From NCBI RefSeq assembly GCF_041320665.1, contig NZ_CP166730.1:4712001-4776000 (forward strand): 64,000 bases of DNA, read 5' to 3'. Shown here piece by piece: positions 1 to 9,745 of the stretch. A program made the translations under genes and the position numbers. The first letter of the stretch is position 1; every line of letters begins with the position of its first letter. The DNA comes from Comamonas sp. GB3 AK4-5. GTDB lineage: Bacteria; Pseudomonadota; Gammaproteobacteria; Burkholderiales; Burkholderiaceae_C. Under the pieces are notes generated by a model. The model was not told the origin of the DNA. It made no database searches and saw nothing but the letters and a program-made list of their open reading frames with translations.

Positions 1-488
1 AAGCGCTTGGTCTGCGGTGCCAGACGCTGGCTGTCGGTGTGGCCCTCCACGGCAATGCGCACACCCTGCTTGCCTTGCAACTGCGCCACGACGGCGTCCA
101 GCGCGGACAGCGATGCAGCCGTCAGATCGGCCTTGCCGGAGGCAAACAAGGCCCCCGAAGTATCGGACTCCGCCAAGGCCACGGCCTGCTGGGCCGGGGC
201 CTGGGGCAACGTGGCATTGGCGGCGCGCATGGCCTCGGCATCGGCCCGCGTCACCCCGGAGGGCAGTGCGTAGCCAAAGCCTTGCGGCACCTGCTCGGAC
301 GGCGGCGGCATGGCCACCGTCATCTGGCGCGCGTTATCCACGCGCTTGCCTTGCTGGGTGTCAGCCTCTGGCTGGCTGGCCCAGGCGGCGCTGCTGCCCA
401 GCAGCACCAGGGCAGCTGCGCAAGCGACAGACGAACGACTCCACTCGGGGCACACCGCAGCGTGCCCGCTTTGCTTCAACGGGTTCAT
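1..488 (-). CDS. OmpA-family protein, 3' part cut by the window edge
   Basis: Reading leftward from an ATG at 488, the frame stays open to base 1 (about 162 residues). An N-terminal hydrophobic stretch ending in A-W-A (about residues 25-38) looks like a Sec signal peptide. Near the edge the protein shows the start of an OmpA C-terminal domain: LFASGKADLTAASLSALD is followed by the typical peptidoglycan-binding motif VEGHTDSQRL. It should therefore anchor non-covalently to peptidoglycan at the outer membrane. Its ATG overlaps the TAA stop of the giant upstream gene by one base (TAATG), so the two are almost certainly co-transcribed and translationally coupled. The missing C-terminus lies outside the window. 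Family call is firm; function as partner of the giant protein is inferred from coupling. Confidence 0.85.
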   Translation of the reverse strand, partial: MNPLKQSGHAAVCPEWSRSSVACAAALVLLGSSAAWASQPEADTQQGKRVDNARQMTVAMPPPSEQVPQGFGYALPSGVTRADAEAMRAANATLPQAPAQQAVALAESDTSGALFASGKADLTAASLSALDAVVAQLQGKQGVRIAVEGHTDSQRLAPQTKR

Positions 489-3400
489 TAACGGACTCCC
501 TCTGCCTTGTTCTGTTCAAAGGATTCCGTCTCGATCACCAGCGGTGGTGTGTCGTCCTCCTGTTGCTTTTTCTGCTGTGCCTGTTGGGCATAGCCATCCT
601 GGATGCGCTGGGTCAGTGCCTTCAGGCGCTGCTCGGCCACATCCTTGCTCTCACCCGTCATGCGATAGGCGATACGCAGCACCGTGGGGCGCTCGGCCAG
701 CTGCGTGAGCAGCTGTGCAATCTGCTCGTTCCACTGCGTGGACAGCTGCTTGCCGTCTTCTGCAAAGGCACGACCATCGACTTCCAGACGCAGCACCTTG
801 TGCACCGTGGCGCCAAAGTTCAGCTTCACCATCTTGCCGCGGGTCACGCGCACATCACGGGGGTTTTCCGTGGTCATGCGGTAGCCCGAAGGCAGGGTGC
901 GCTCGTCCAGCTTCATCACAAAGTTGCTGCCGCGGTCCGCCTGCGGAATCGCTGCACAAGCCACGTGAAAGCGCCCATCGGCATCGGTGGTGACCAGCAG
1001 GCCACGCGCCGTCACCACGCGCACATTGGGAACACCGGGCTCGCCCTGGTCCTGGTAGCCGTTGGCGTTCTTGTCGTCAAACACCTTGCCAATCAGGTCG
1101 GAGCAGTCAAAGGTCGGATCTGGCACCACACGCACCAGCGCACTGGCCACGTTGGAGATGCGCTCGTTCACCTGGCTGTTCAGCGCCCAGGCCTGGTTCA
1201 CGTATTCGCCTTCGCCCACACCGGCACCCACCACCAGCAGCAGCTTGAAGGTCTTTTTCTCGCCTGCCGCGAAAGTCTGACTCTTCCAGTCCAGCAAACG
1301 GCCTGCAACCACAGGCTCCATGGGCATGCCGTTGTAGGTGGCAGACCCCACGCGGTAGCGAAAGCCCGGCGGAATATGGTCTTGCACATTCACATTGCCC
1401 AGCGCTGCCTGCAACGTATTGGTCGCCGTGATGGTGTAGGGCACCAGATCACCCTTGGCCACATTCACCTTGGGCGTGGTCTTGCTCACCACGATGGCAC
1501 CGCCCAGGATGGGGTCGATGGGGATGTGGTTGTTCAGCACGTTGTGCGACCTTTGCGCATCGATCACAAAGCTGAAGTAGTACTGCGTTGTCGCCGGTCC
1601 CACGCCGCCCACGCAAGCCGCAGACCCAGCGGGGGCATGCAGCGGCACGCCGGCCGCAGGAGCATTCGAACTCGCTTGGATCAGCTCGGGATTGTTGGTT
1701 CCTGCACTCACATCCAGCGTACTGGAAGTACATGCCGGAATCATGGCAGACGGTGCAGGCAAATATCCTGCAGGAACCGCCACGGTCAAGGTGTACGTGC
1801 CCACAGGGGCCGTACCGTTCAGCCAGAACTGGTAGAGGCCGTCCGCACCCGTAGTCTGGCTGGCAGAGTTCGCTCCAAAAAGATGCTGCACGGGATCAAA
1901 TCCGCCAGGCCCGCTGATGGTCACCACCGCGCCCTTGACCGGCTGGCGCGTCACCGCGTCATAGACCACGCCACTGGGATCCAGCGGCAGACTTTGCTGT
2001 GTGATGTTGTCACCGGGCAGCAATGTTAGCCCCATCAGCACACCATTTTTGACGGAGGCACCGCCGGGGTTGCCGTTGTTGGTGCCCTGCTCGTTGGCCT
2101 CCTCTGTGTCACGTTGGCCATCTATGGTGTTGCGCCCGTCCTCGTTGGTCACGCCGCCCGCATAAATCACACCACCGTTGGCGGGATCGCGGAAGCGCAG
2201 CTCATAGCCAGAGCCTGGTGGCAAATCCTGGATCTGGTAAGCGCCATTGGCATCCGTCAGCGCAGTGGCAACCACCACGCCATTGCGCAGCAACTCCACC
2301 AACACACCCGCCACACGCGGCTTGCTGCCATCAAGCTTGCGGCTGTGGTCTGTATCGCGCCACACGGTTCCACTGATGCGAGCGCCCTTGGCCACAGGCA
2401 CCGGGTCTTTCACGATGTTGTTGCCATCCAGCCCCGGAGGCTCGCCACCACCCTCCACTGTTGCTGTGTTGACGGCAATCGTGCCGTCCAGCGCATCGTC
2501 CGAGCGCACCTTGAGCGTGATGGGGTTGCCATCGCTGCCCGCCGCAATCGGCGTGGTGCTGGTACAGGTCACCACCGCTGCACCCACTGCGCTGGAACAG
2601 GTCCAGCCCATGCCATAGGCAGGTGCCGCCAGCGTCATGCCATGGGGCAAGGTGTCAACCACCGTGATCATGCCAACAGTGGGCTGTCCACCCACGTTAT
2701 GGGCCGTGAGGGTGAAGACTCCGAAGATGTCCGAACCCGCAGCAAACGACTCACCTTGGTGCGTCTTTTTAATGGAGAGGTCTACGGCGTTGCCAGGCAA
2801 CTCTGCGAAGTTGTTGTCCGCAGAGGCTTTGTTGTTTCCCTTCAGGTCGATATCGGCAATCGTGCTGCCTTGGCCTGTAGATGGATTTGCCGGAGTCACA
2901 CTGCCAGTTGTGGTGCCTACTTTGATCTGACCTTCGGTTGTCCCTGCCGGCTGCACGGGTTGGGTCACGGTGTAGGTACCCTCTGGCAGATTCTCGAAGC
3001 GGTAATTGCCGCTGGCATCCGTATACACCTCACGGTTGACCGGGTTGTTCAACACATCCGTGCCAGTCAAGACGATTTTTTGCTTAGGCAGGCCATAGTC
3101 CTTGCCATTGAACAGACCGTCGTTTTCGAAGTCCAGGAACACCTTGCCGGAAATACTGCGCGAAGAAGGGATCTCCGCAAAATTATTGCTCTTCGACACG
3201 GTATTGGGCGGCAGGTCAATGCCCTCAATCCGGCTGGTGTTGCCCTCTACATTCGGGTTCGATGGTGTGCCTCCCGTGCTGCCCTTGGTAGTCTGACCAT
3301 TGCTGGCGCCTGCGGGCTGCTCAGGCTGCACCACAGTGTATTTGCCTGGGGGCAAATCGTCGAAACGGTAGTCCCCATTCGCATCCGTGGTGGTCGTGCA

Positions 3401-6400
3401 GGGGTTCTTGCTGACTCCGCCCACCGAACACACCGCAGGCAGGCCCTGCTCGTTCAACAGCTTGATGGGGACGCCGGCAATGCCCTTGTCAGAGCCATTG
3501 AATTCGCCATCGTTGTTCTGGTCCAGAAATACCTTGCCGGTGATGCTGGAGTAGCCAATCTCAGGAAAGTCGTTGCCCGTGCTGCTCGCCACCTGGCCCG
3601 AGGTCTCCTCCAGCTTGATGCCTGCGATCTGGCTGCTGGTGGACGAGCCATTTGAAGGCGTGCCCTTGGTGCCTGTACCACCAGTAATAACACCCGCTTG
3701 CGGCGTTCCATTGCCCGTGCCAGCAGGTTGATTCGGCTGGCATACGGTGTATTCGCCTGCAGCCAAATCGGCAAACAGGTAATTGCCCAGGGGGTCGGTC
3801 TTCACCGTTTTCAACAGCGCGCCGGAGCAGCTTGTGCCTTGGTGCAGCTCAATGGTTTCCCCTGCAATCGGACTGTCCTTGACGGGATCAAAGAGACCTC
3901 CATCCACCAGGTTGTCCTTGAACACCTTCCCTGAAATCGCACCCTTGGCGCTGACACTCAAGATGGCATTGGCCGGCTCGGGGTTCTTGCCCACATTGGT
4001 GTCCAGCGCACCTGCGGGGATGGTGTTGTTGTAGTCACCGGCTACATTCCCGGCCTGCACCTGCACCGTGATGTAGCAGCCACCTGCGGGCACCGAAGCG
4101 CCACTCTTGTAGGTGATGGCGGTTTCGCCACCAGCGGCCTTCACCTGGGCCACCGCACAGGTTCCGCCAATGGCGGGAGTCGCTGCCACCTTCATCTGTG
4201 CGGGCATGACAGGCAATGTATCCACCATGTCCTTGCTCAGCGTGATCGCAGTCGCATTGTCATTGGCAATGCGAATGGTCAAGGTGGACTCGCCATTGGC
4301 GGCCACCACGGCCGGAGAGAACTGCTTGCTCACCGAAGGTGGCATGCTCACCACCAGCTCGGCGCTGGTGCGCTCCTCGTTGTGCACACCTTCCTTGGTC
4401 GTCACCGCGCCGCTGGGAATGGTGTTCACATAGTTGCCAGGTTGGTTGCTCAACACGTCAACCTTCACCGTGCAACTGGCTTTGGCGGCCAGGGTTGCAC
4501 CGCTCAGACGAACCTCGCGCGCCGAGGCAGTCGCTGTCACCACACCCGCAGGGCAGGTGGTACTGGCATTCGGGGTTTGCGCCACCACCAGGCCATCCGG
4601 CAGCGCGTCAGTAAACGCCAGCTCCGTCAACACCAGATCGGGGTTTTTGTTTTCCAGAACAATGGTCAGCACCGCTGACTCACCCGCCTTGCGGGCGGCC
4701 GAGCCTTTGCTCCAGCCATTGGGCAACGCGCCGGAATCCAGCGTCTTGGTACCAATGGCTTTGTGCACCACCAGCGGCTGCACCGCATGCATGGTGTTTT
4801 CAGCAGGCGGATGCTTGACCGGCTTGTCCTGCACGGTCAGGCTATTTTCCAGAATTTTGTTGGCGTAAGAGCCGTCCTTGTCGGCCACCACATCCAGCTC
4901 CACATAGCACACCACCACGGACACGCCCGCACCGGCGCCTGCTAGGCTGGCATTGCTGATGACCACCTTTTTCGGATCACTCACATCCACCTTGGTGACA
5001 TCACCACAGGTCTGAACAATGTTGGGGCCAGGTGCCACCGTCATCTGGCCTCCGCCCGATGCAGCAGCTGGTAGAGAGTCCACCAGGCCCACATTGCCCA
5101 GTGCCACTGGCGTGGGGTTGTAGAAGTTGATGCGCAGACGCGAACGCTCACCGGCCGTGACCACGGACGGCGTGAATTCCTTGCTCACCCCCACCTTGCT
5201 ACCGGTCTGGAACGAGGCAGTAGCAGGCGCATTGGTGGTTTGACCTTCGCTGCTCACCAAGGCCTTGCTGGGAATGATGTTCTCGAACGCACCGGGCACG
5301 GTGGTCATCACATCGACACTGATGGTGCAGGTGTTCTTGCCTGGTTCATCGGCTCCGGTGCGCGCCTTCAGCGATGCACCGGTCATGGCCACCGACACAC
5401 CGCCAGTTTCGGCCTGTACATGGCCACCAGGGCATGTCGTAGCCGCATTCGCTGGGCTCGCGACCTTCAAACCCGTCGCCACGCCGCTGGCCGTACCGTC
5501 CTTGGTAAACCAGTCCGTCAGCGCCATACCGGTCAAATCCTGCGCGCCATTTTTGATTTCAATGGTCAGGCGGTTGGGCTGACCCGGAGAGACATTGGCT
5601 GCCGCAAACGTCTTGGTAATGCTGGGCACTTGCGTGCCTGCACGCGTCAGTGTTGCCAACACATCCTGCTGGTTCTGCACGCCACCATCGGCCAGGATAT
5701 CGCCCACCTTCAAGGTGTTCACCCAATTCCCGGAAGGCTTGCTGCCGTTGTCCACCACATCAAAAATAAAGTCGCAGGTCCCTGATGGCGGCAGCGTGGC
5801 TCCGCGCATCACGGCCTTGCCCGCGCCGGGTGCGCCTTCAAAGGTTTTGCTGCCACCGCAGGTGCTGTACATCTTGGCGGGATCCGCCAGCTTCAGGCCC
5901 GCAGCAGCCAGGTCATCGCTCACCGAAATACCGGCCAAGGGTGCTGCCGCATCGCTGTTCTTGAGCTGGATGGTGACCGTGGACTTGCCGTCAGCCGTCA
6001 TCACATTCGGCGAAAACGCCTTGGCAGCTGTCAAAGAACCAATGACCGTCAGCTTCGGCGTATTGGTGTCCACCGATTCCACCGGGCCCGTGCTGCCATC
6101 GGCATAGGTCTGGGTCGCGGTCACCTGTGCTGTGTTCGGATAGACGCCTGCGGGGCCCACCACATCGACTTGAATTTCACACTGACCGGGCTTGTTGTTG
6201 CTGGCATTGCGTTTGACCACGGTGGCGCCATTCAAGGCCAGCGAGGTGCTGCCGGGGTCTGCCGTGATCGCGCCGCCGCAGGTGCTGCCGGGCTTGGCCG
6301 GAGAGGCAATGCGCAGTTGGCCCGTGCCACCAGTTGCAAGCTGCAGCGTGTCATTGAGGGTGACGCTGGCCAAATCCTTGTCGGTGTAGTTGGACAAGCG

Positions 6401-8449
6401 AATCTTCAGGGTCACCGGCGTGCCTTCGCGCACCGAGAAATCGGGAGTGCTGCCCGTGCCATAGTTACCGCTAAAGGTTTTTTCCGCCTTCAAAGGGGCG
6501 ATCACATCCACGCTAGGGGAGTCGGATGCCCAGCCATTGCAAGCGCCACGAGCTTTGGCGGTGGCTTCATCGCCCGTAAACACGCCGCATGCTGCAATCT
6601 GATTGCTGACGTTCTTGCCAATGGACGCGATGTCCGTCGAGGTCTGCGCCCAGAAGGTGATCTTGCAAGCGCCCGGGGTATTGCCTGTGGCTTTGGGAAT
6701 GCTGGCCAGGTCGAACAGCAAGTTGGTATCGCCCTGCGCATTGCTGGTCGTCAACCCACCGCAGCTGCTGACCGGGTCGTATGCACCGCCCTTGAGAAAG
6801 GTGCTGCCGTTCTTCAAGATGTCGCGCACATGCACATTGCTTGCGGACACCTGGTCGTAGTTCTGCACCGTCACCTGGTATTGCACTGGGCTGCCCGGGG
6901 CCGCATTCGCAGGCGACTGCGTCTTGCTGACCCAGAACTGATCGACCACGGTCACCGACGCGCTGTCTGGCTGGCTCACAATGGCGGAATCACCAACGTT
7001 CACCGCCTTCTCAGGGATGGTGTTGGTATAGGATCGCGGCTGGTTGGAGGCATCCAGCGACCCCTTGAAATCCACGGTAATCGTGCAGGAACCTGCGGTA
7101 TTGCCAACGGCGGCGGGAATGACATAGCCCCCAGTTTGAAAGCCCTTGTCCCCACCTGTGAGAGTGGGAGCTCCTCCGCTGCAGCTGTTTTTCACATTGA
7201 TGGCTTGCAAATACTTGCCGCCTGGGGTGACCTCACTGATGCTGGCTTCCGAAAAATCCGTCACATTCAACGGCGTGCTGCCATCGTTGAACAGCTGCAC
7301 GGTGAACTGCCCCGTCTGGCCCGCACTCACCGTGGTGGGCGAGAAACTTTTGACAAGACGCAGCGGTGAACGCACATTGATGCTGGCTTGGGCGGGCGAT
7401 GCCGGCACCAGACCTTGCTTGCTGCTGAAGTCTTTCACCAACAACTGATTTTGCTGAGCACTTAGCTGGTACTGGCCACCAGTGTGACGGGCTTTGACAG
7501 GCACGGTAATTGTGCAAGTCGCCCCCGGCGCCACGCTGACATTGCTGACGTTTACCGCTGCACCAGGGCCTGTGGTGAGGGCAGCCGTGCCAGCACCACA
7601 GCTGCTCAACGTGGCTGGCGTGCCCGTAGGCTCTATCACAGCGCCACCAGCACCGCTCACGGGGAAAGTATCCCTGAAGCTGACATTGCTCAGCGGCACG
7701 CCATCGACAGGATTGATGACCTGCAACACCAGGCTCACTGCGTCCCCACCAAGCACTGCCACAGAGGGGGAGGGGGAAAAGCTTTTACTCCATGTCGGAC
7801 GGCCCGCCTTATCGACCACAAAGGTGTGGGTGCCGGGGCCGGAGTTGCTACCTTGGTCCGAGCCTACCGAGCCCGCAGGCAAGGCATAGGTCAGGCCGCT
7901 CTGCTGCTGGCCGCTGGGCGACTGTGCAATCAATGGAATATCGATATAGCAGCTGACCTTGTCCGCAGCTGATCCGCTTTTTTGGGGCACCTTAAAGCCA
8001 GAGACCTTGATGATTGTTGCATCGCTGAGGTCTACCGTGCTGCCGCTGTTCACGCTGCAGCCAGGGTCCCCCGAAATCACGGCAGACCCATTGACCTGTA
8101 GCGACCCATGGGTAGCGGATGGCAGCACCTTGGAGAAGTTCACCCCTGTCAAATCAGCCGAGCTGCTGTCATTTCCCAAGGTAATGCGCAGCGTGGTGGT
8201 TTCCCCGGGCCGCAGACTGGACTTGTCCGAGCCGGAAGCGACGCCCACGGATACGGAGAAATCGGCCAGTTCGCCCGCAGCCAACAAGCTCCCCGTACCC
8301 CACATGCCACCAGCGACCACACTTCCCCAAAGCACGCCATGGCGCACAACTCGCGCTGGAGAGGCGGCTTTGAGCGAGGCCGCTAAGCGGCGGGCTCGGT
8401 CACTCGATGGCAACAGCTTGCCCCAATCGACAAGGCGGGAATTCAACAT
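488..8449 (-). CDS. Giant DUF11/SdrD-B repeat surface protein (2653 aa)
   Basis: The N-terminus has an unusually long, basic pre-region and one hydrophobic segment (about residues 38-58), then about ten tandem DUF11-like Ig-type repeats of 140-155 residues. Their starts, marked by K-x-F-S/T-P-like motifs, fall near residues 62, 220, 361, 505, 651, 806, 941, 1085, 1223 and 1370. SdrD-B-like modules (motifs such as ISGKVFKD, ITGKVFLDQNNDGEF, ISGKVFLD) follow near 1501, 1631 and 1762. Then come DUF11 (1886), SdrD-B (2021), a carboxypeptidase-regulatory-like module (2157), DUF11 (2317) and SdrD-B (2451). Residues about 2550-2620 resemble a degenerate OmpA-like fold. The SdrD-B modules carry D-x-N-x-D loops that usually bind calcium. 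It is probably an elongated cell-surface or periplasm-spanning adhesin. It is followed, with a one-base overlap, by an OmpA-family gene. Architecture is seen directly; the adhesive role is inferred. Confidence 0.88.
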   Translation of the reverse strand: MLNSRLVDWGKLLPSSDRARRLAASLKAASPARVVRHGVLWGSVVAGGMWGTGSLLAAGELADFSVSVGVASGSDKSSLRPGETTTLRITLGNDSSSADLTGVNFSKVLPSATHGSLQVNGSAVISGDPGCSVNSGSTVDLSDATIIKVSGFKVPQKSGSAADKVSCYIDIPLIAQSPSGQQQSGLTYALPAGSVGSDQGSNSGPGTHTFVVDKAGRPTWSKSFSPSPSVAVLGGDAVSLVLQVINPVDGVPLSNVSFRDTFPVSGAGGAVIEPTGTPATLSSCGAGTAALTTGPGAAVNVSNVSVAPGATCTITVPVKARHTGGQYQLSAQQNQLLVKDFSSKQGLVPASPAQASINVRSPLRLVKSFSPTTVSAGQTGQFTVQLFNDGSTPLNVTDFSEASISEVTPGGKYLQAINVKNSCSGGAPTLTGGDKGFQTGGYVIPAAVGNTAGSCTITVDFKGSLDASNQPRSYTNTIPEKAVNVGDSAIVSQPDSASVTVVDQFWVSKTQSPANAAPGSPVQYQVTVQNYDQVSASNVHVRDILKNGSTFLKGGAYDPVSSCGGLTTSNAQGDTNLLFDLASIPKATGNTPGACKITFWAQTSTDIASIGKNVSNQIAACGVFTGDEATAKARGACNGWASDSPSVDVIAPLKAEKTFSGNYGTGSTPDFSVREGTPVTLKIRLSNYTDKDLASVTLNDTLQLATGGTGQLRIASPAKPGSTCGGAITADPGSTSLALNGATVVKRNASNNKPGQCEIQVDVVGPAGVYPNTAQVTATQTYADGSTGPVESVDTNTPKLTVIGSLTAAKAFSPNVMTADGKSTVTIQLKNSDAAAPLAGISVSDDLAAAGLKLADPAKMYSTCGGSKTFEGAPGAGKAVMRGATLPPSGTCDFIFDVVDNGSKPSGNWVNTLKVGDILADGGVQNQQDVLATLTRAGTQVPSITKTFAAANVSPGQPNRLTIEIKNGAQDLTGMALTDWFTKDGTASGVATGLKVASPANAATTCPGGHVQAETGGVSVAMTGASLKARTGADEPGKNTCTISVDVMTTVPGAFENIIPSKALVSSEGQTTNAPATASFQTGSKVGVSKEFTPSVVTAGERSRLRINFYNPTPVALGNVGLVDSLPAAASGGGQMTVAPGPNIVQTCGDVTKVDVSDPKKVVISNASLAGAGAGVSVVVCYVELDVVADKDGSYANKILENSLTVQDKPVKHPPAENTMHAVQPLVVHKAIGTKTLDSGALPNGWSKGSAARKAGESAVLTIVLENKNPDLVLTELAFTDALPDGLVVAQTPNASTTCPAGVVTATASAREVRLSGATLAAKASCTVKVDVLSNQPGNYVNTIPSGAVTTKEGVHNEERTSAELVVSMPPSVSKQFSPAVVAANGESTLTIRIANDNATAITLSKDMVDTLPVMPAQMKVAATPAIGGTCAVAQVKAAGGETAITYKSGASVPAGGCYITVQVQAGNVAGDYNNTIPAGALDTNVGKNPEPANAILSVSAKGAISGKVFKDNLVDGGLFDPVKDSPIAGETIELHQGTSCSGALLKTVKTDPLGNYLFADLAAGEYTVCQPNQPAGTGNGTPQAGVITGGTGTKGTPSNGSSTSSQIAGIKLEETSGQVASSTGNDFPEIGYSSITGKVFLDQNNDGEFNGSDKGIAGVPIKLLNEQGLPAVCSVGGVSKNPCTTTTDANGDYRFDDLPPGKYTVVQPEQPAGASNGQTTKGSTGGTPSNPNVEGNTSRIEGIDLPPNTVSKSNNFAEIPSSRSISGKVFLDFENDGLFNGKDYGLPKQKIVLTGTDVLNNPVNREVYTDASGNYRFENLPEGTYTVTQPVQPAGTTEGQIKVGTTTGSVTPANPSTGQGSTIADIDLKGNNKASADNNFAELPGNAVDLSIKKTHQGESFAAGSDIFGVFTLTAHNVGGQPTVGMITVVDTLPHGMTLAAPAYGMGWTCSSAVGAAVVTCTSTTPIAAGSDGNPITLKVRSDDALDGTIAVNTATVEGGGEPPGLDGNNIVKDPVPVAKGARISGTVWRDTDHSRKLDGSKPRVAGVLVELLRNGVVVATALTDANGAYQIQDLPPGSGYELRFRDPANGGVIYAGGVTNEDGRNTIDGQRDTEEANEQGTNNGNPGGASVKNGVLMGLTLLPGDNITQQSLPLDPSGVVYDAVTRQPVKGAVVTISGPGGFDPVQHLFGANSASQTTGADGLYQFWLNGTAPVGTYTLTVAVPAGYLPAPSAMIPACTSSTLDVSAGTNNPELIQASSNAPAAGVPLHAPAGSAACVGGVGPATTQYYFSFVIDAQRSHNVLNNHIPIDPILGGAIVVSKTTPKVNVAKGDLVPYTITATNTLQAALGNVNVQDHIPPGFRYRVGSATYNGMPMEPVVAGRLLDWKSQTFAAGEKKTFKLLLVVGAGVGEGEYVNQAWALNSQVNERISNVASALVRVVPDPTFDCSDLIGKVFDDKNANGYQDQGEPGVPNVRVVTARGLLVTTDADGRFHVACAAIPQADRGSNFVMKLDERTLPSGYRMTTENPRDVRVTRGKMVKLNFGATVHKVLRLEVDGRAFAEDGKQLSTQWNEQIAQLLTQLAERPTVLRIAYRMTGESKDVAEQRLKALTQRIQDGYAQQAQQKKQQEDDTPPLVIETESFEQNKAEGVR

Positions 8450-8470
8450 GTAAAGCTTTCAGCAACCCGA

Positions 8471-8492
8471 AGTGATCACGCGCACGATCACT
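8471..8492 (-). promoter_or_regulatory. Inverted repeat in the leader of the giant surface-protein gene
   Basis: AGTGATC (8471-8477) and GATCACT (8486-8492) form a perfect 7-bp dyad with an 8-base spacer. It lies 22-43 bases upstream of the ATG at 8449. As RNA it would be a hairpin close to the ribosome-binding region, which lacks a strong Shine-Dalgarno sequence. It could equally be a protein operator. The role is not shown by the sequence. Confidence 0.4.
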
Positions 8493-8559
8493 CAGGCAAG
8501 ACAAAACGAAAAAAGGAACGGGATGGCCACACGTCAGGCGCAGACCATCAATCGACCAG

Positions 8560-8760
8560 CGGGCCGACAATTGACTCTAATTTTAGGAATTGTCTGATTT
8601 ACATGTAGGACGATGTCTATAAAGTCACAATTTTTGACCTTTAGATACGAAATTTTCTACTGTTTAACAACATTTACCATGTTGACGAAAAGATAAGAAC
8701 GCGTAAAAAAGAATATTTCGAATAAATACGAAAAATAAAGAACTACACACTGTGTGCATT
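8560..8760 (-). promoter_or_regulatory. AT-rich upstream region of the giant surface-protein gene
   Basis: The 580-base gap 8450-9030 holds no credible gene. Its central part, about 8560-8760, is strikingly AT-rich beside the GC-rich flanks and contains short dyads: CAACAT/ATGTTG at 8668-8684 and CACAC/GTGTG around 8746-8756. This is where a leftward promoter for the giant gene is expected. AT-rich promoter regions in GC-rich genomes are typical targets of H-NS/MvaT-like silencers. Exact -35/-10 boxes could not be assigned with confidence. The GC-rich part 8760-9030 next to rpe shows no clear feature. Confidence 0.5.
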
Positions 8761-9030
8761 CTTTGGACTGTCACAGGGTCTTGACAGGGCCTGAGGCTGC
8801 CCAGTCACGGGCTTCGGGGAGTGAGGTGCGAGATGTGCATGGCGAGCGGCATAAGCCATGTGCGCGGGAGTCCGGGGGCCTTTCAGCCCGGGCTCCAAGA
8901 CCCATCTCGCCAAAGAGAAAAAGGGATAGCCTTGCACCATCCCATGGCCATGTTCTCAGCCTTGCTCCAGGCTGAGCCCGCGCACCCTTTGCCGGCGGGC
9001 GAAGAGCGTGCGGAGGCTGTGCTTGGCTTG

Positions 9031-9714
9031 TTAAGCCGCCAGGTTGGCGCGCATGGTGTCGATCACGGCCTTGTAGTCGGGCTTGCCGAAGATGGCACTG
9101 CCGGCCACAAAGGTATCGGCGCCGGCATTGGCCACGGCGCGGATATTGCTTTCCTTGATGCCGCCATCCACTTCCAGGCGGATGTCTTTACCAGAGGCTT
9201 CAATCAGCTTGCGAGCGGCTTCCACCTTGCGCAGCGTGCTATCAATAAAGCTTTGGCCGCCAAAACCGGGGTTCACGCTCATCAAGAGGATGAGGTCGAT
9301 GTCCTCGATCACCCAGTCCAGCACCTCCAGGGAGGCCGCAGGGTTGAACACCAGGCCGGCCTTGCAGCCATGGCTTTTGATGTTCTGGATGCTGCGGTGG
9401 ACATGCAGCGAGGCATCGGGGTGGAAGCTGATGAAATCAGCGCCGGCCTTGGCAAAGGCGCTGGCCAGCTCGTCCACGGGCTGGACCATCAGGTGCACGT
9501 CGATGGGCACGGGCTTGCCATCGGGCGTCACCGCGTGGGGCTTCACGGCCTGGCAGATCATGGGGCCGAAGGTGAGGTTCGGCACATAGTGGTTGTCCAT
9601 CACGTCGAAGTGGACCCAGTCAGCGCCGGCAGCGATGACGTTGCGCACTTCTTCACCCAGGCGGGCGAAATCGGCAGACAAGATGGAAGGGGCAATGCGG
9701 TAGGTGGGGCTCAT
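9031..9714 (-). CDS. rpe: Ribulose-phosphate 3-epimerase
   Basis: The 227-residue protein matches the family length and starts with [19 protein letters not shown]. It carries the TIM-barrel hallmarks of Rpe: the metal-binding motifs [17 protein letters not shown] and IDVHLMV, the phosphate loop [10 protein letters not shown], and [10 protein letters not shown] near the C-terminus. It interconverts ribulose 5-phosphate and xylulose 5-phosphate in the cytosol, linking the pentose phosphate and Calvin-type pathways; transketolase is encoded at the other end of the window. The gene is transcribed leftward and divergent from apaG, with only 31 bases between the two start codons, so their promoters must overlap. 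ATG start; confident call. Confidence 0.97.
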   Translation of the reverse strand: MSPTYRIAPSILSADFARLGEEVRNVIAAGADWVHFDVMDNHYVPNLTFGPMICQAVKPHAVTPDGKPVPIDVHLMVQPVDELASAFAKAGADFISFHPDASLHVHRSIQNIKSHGCKAGLVFNPAASLEVLDWVIEDIDLILLMSVNPGFGGQSFIDSTLRKVEAARKLIEASGKDIRLEVDGGIKESNIRAVANAGADTFVAGSAIFGKPDYKAVIDTMRANLAA

Positions 9715-9745
9715 GGCCTGGCATTGTCGCAGTTACCATTGCGCC

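Noticed and set aside
17..2029. Rightward 670-codon open frame opposite the giant surface-protein gene
   Set aside because: Its composition is Arg/His/Gly-rich with no domain, and it is a mirror of the strongly supported leftward gene. High G+C makes such antisense frames common.
2114..3655. Rightward 513-codon open frame antisense to the SdrD-B modules
   Set aside because: No start signal or conserved motif; the opposite strand carries clear repeat modules.
8743..8940. Small leftward frame between rpe and the giant gene
   Set aside because: 65 codons, no Shine-Dalgarno, no conserved feature, half of it in the AT-rich control region.
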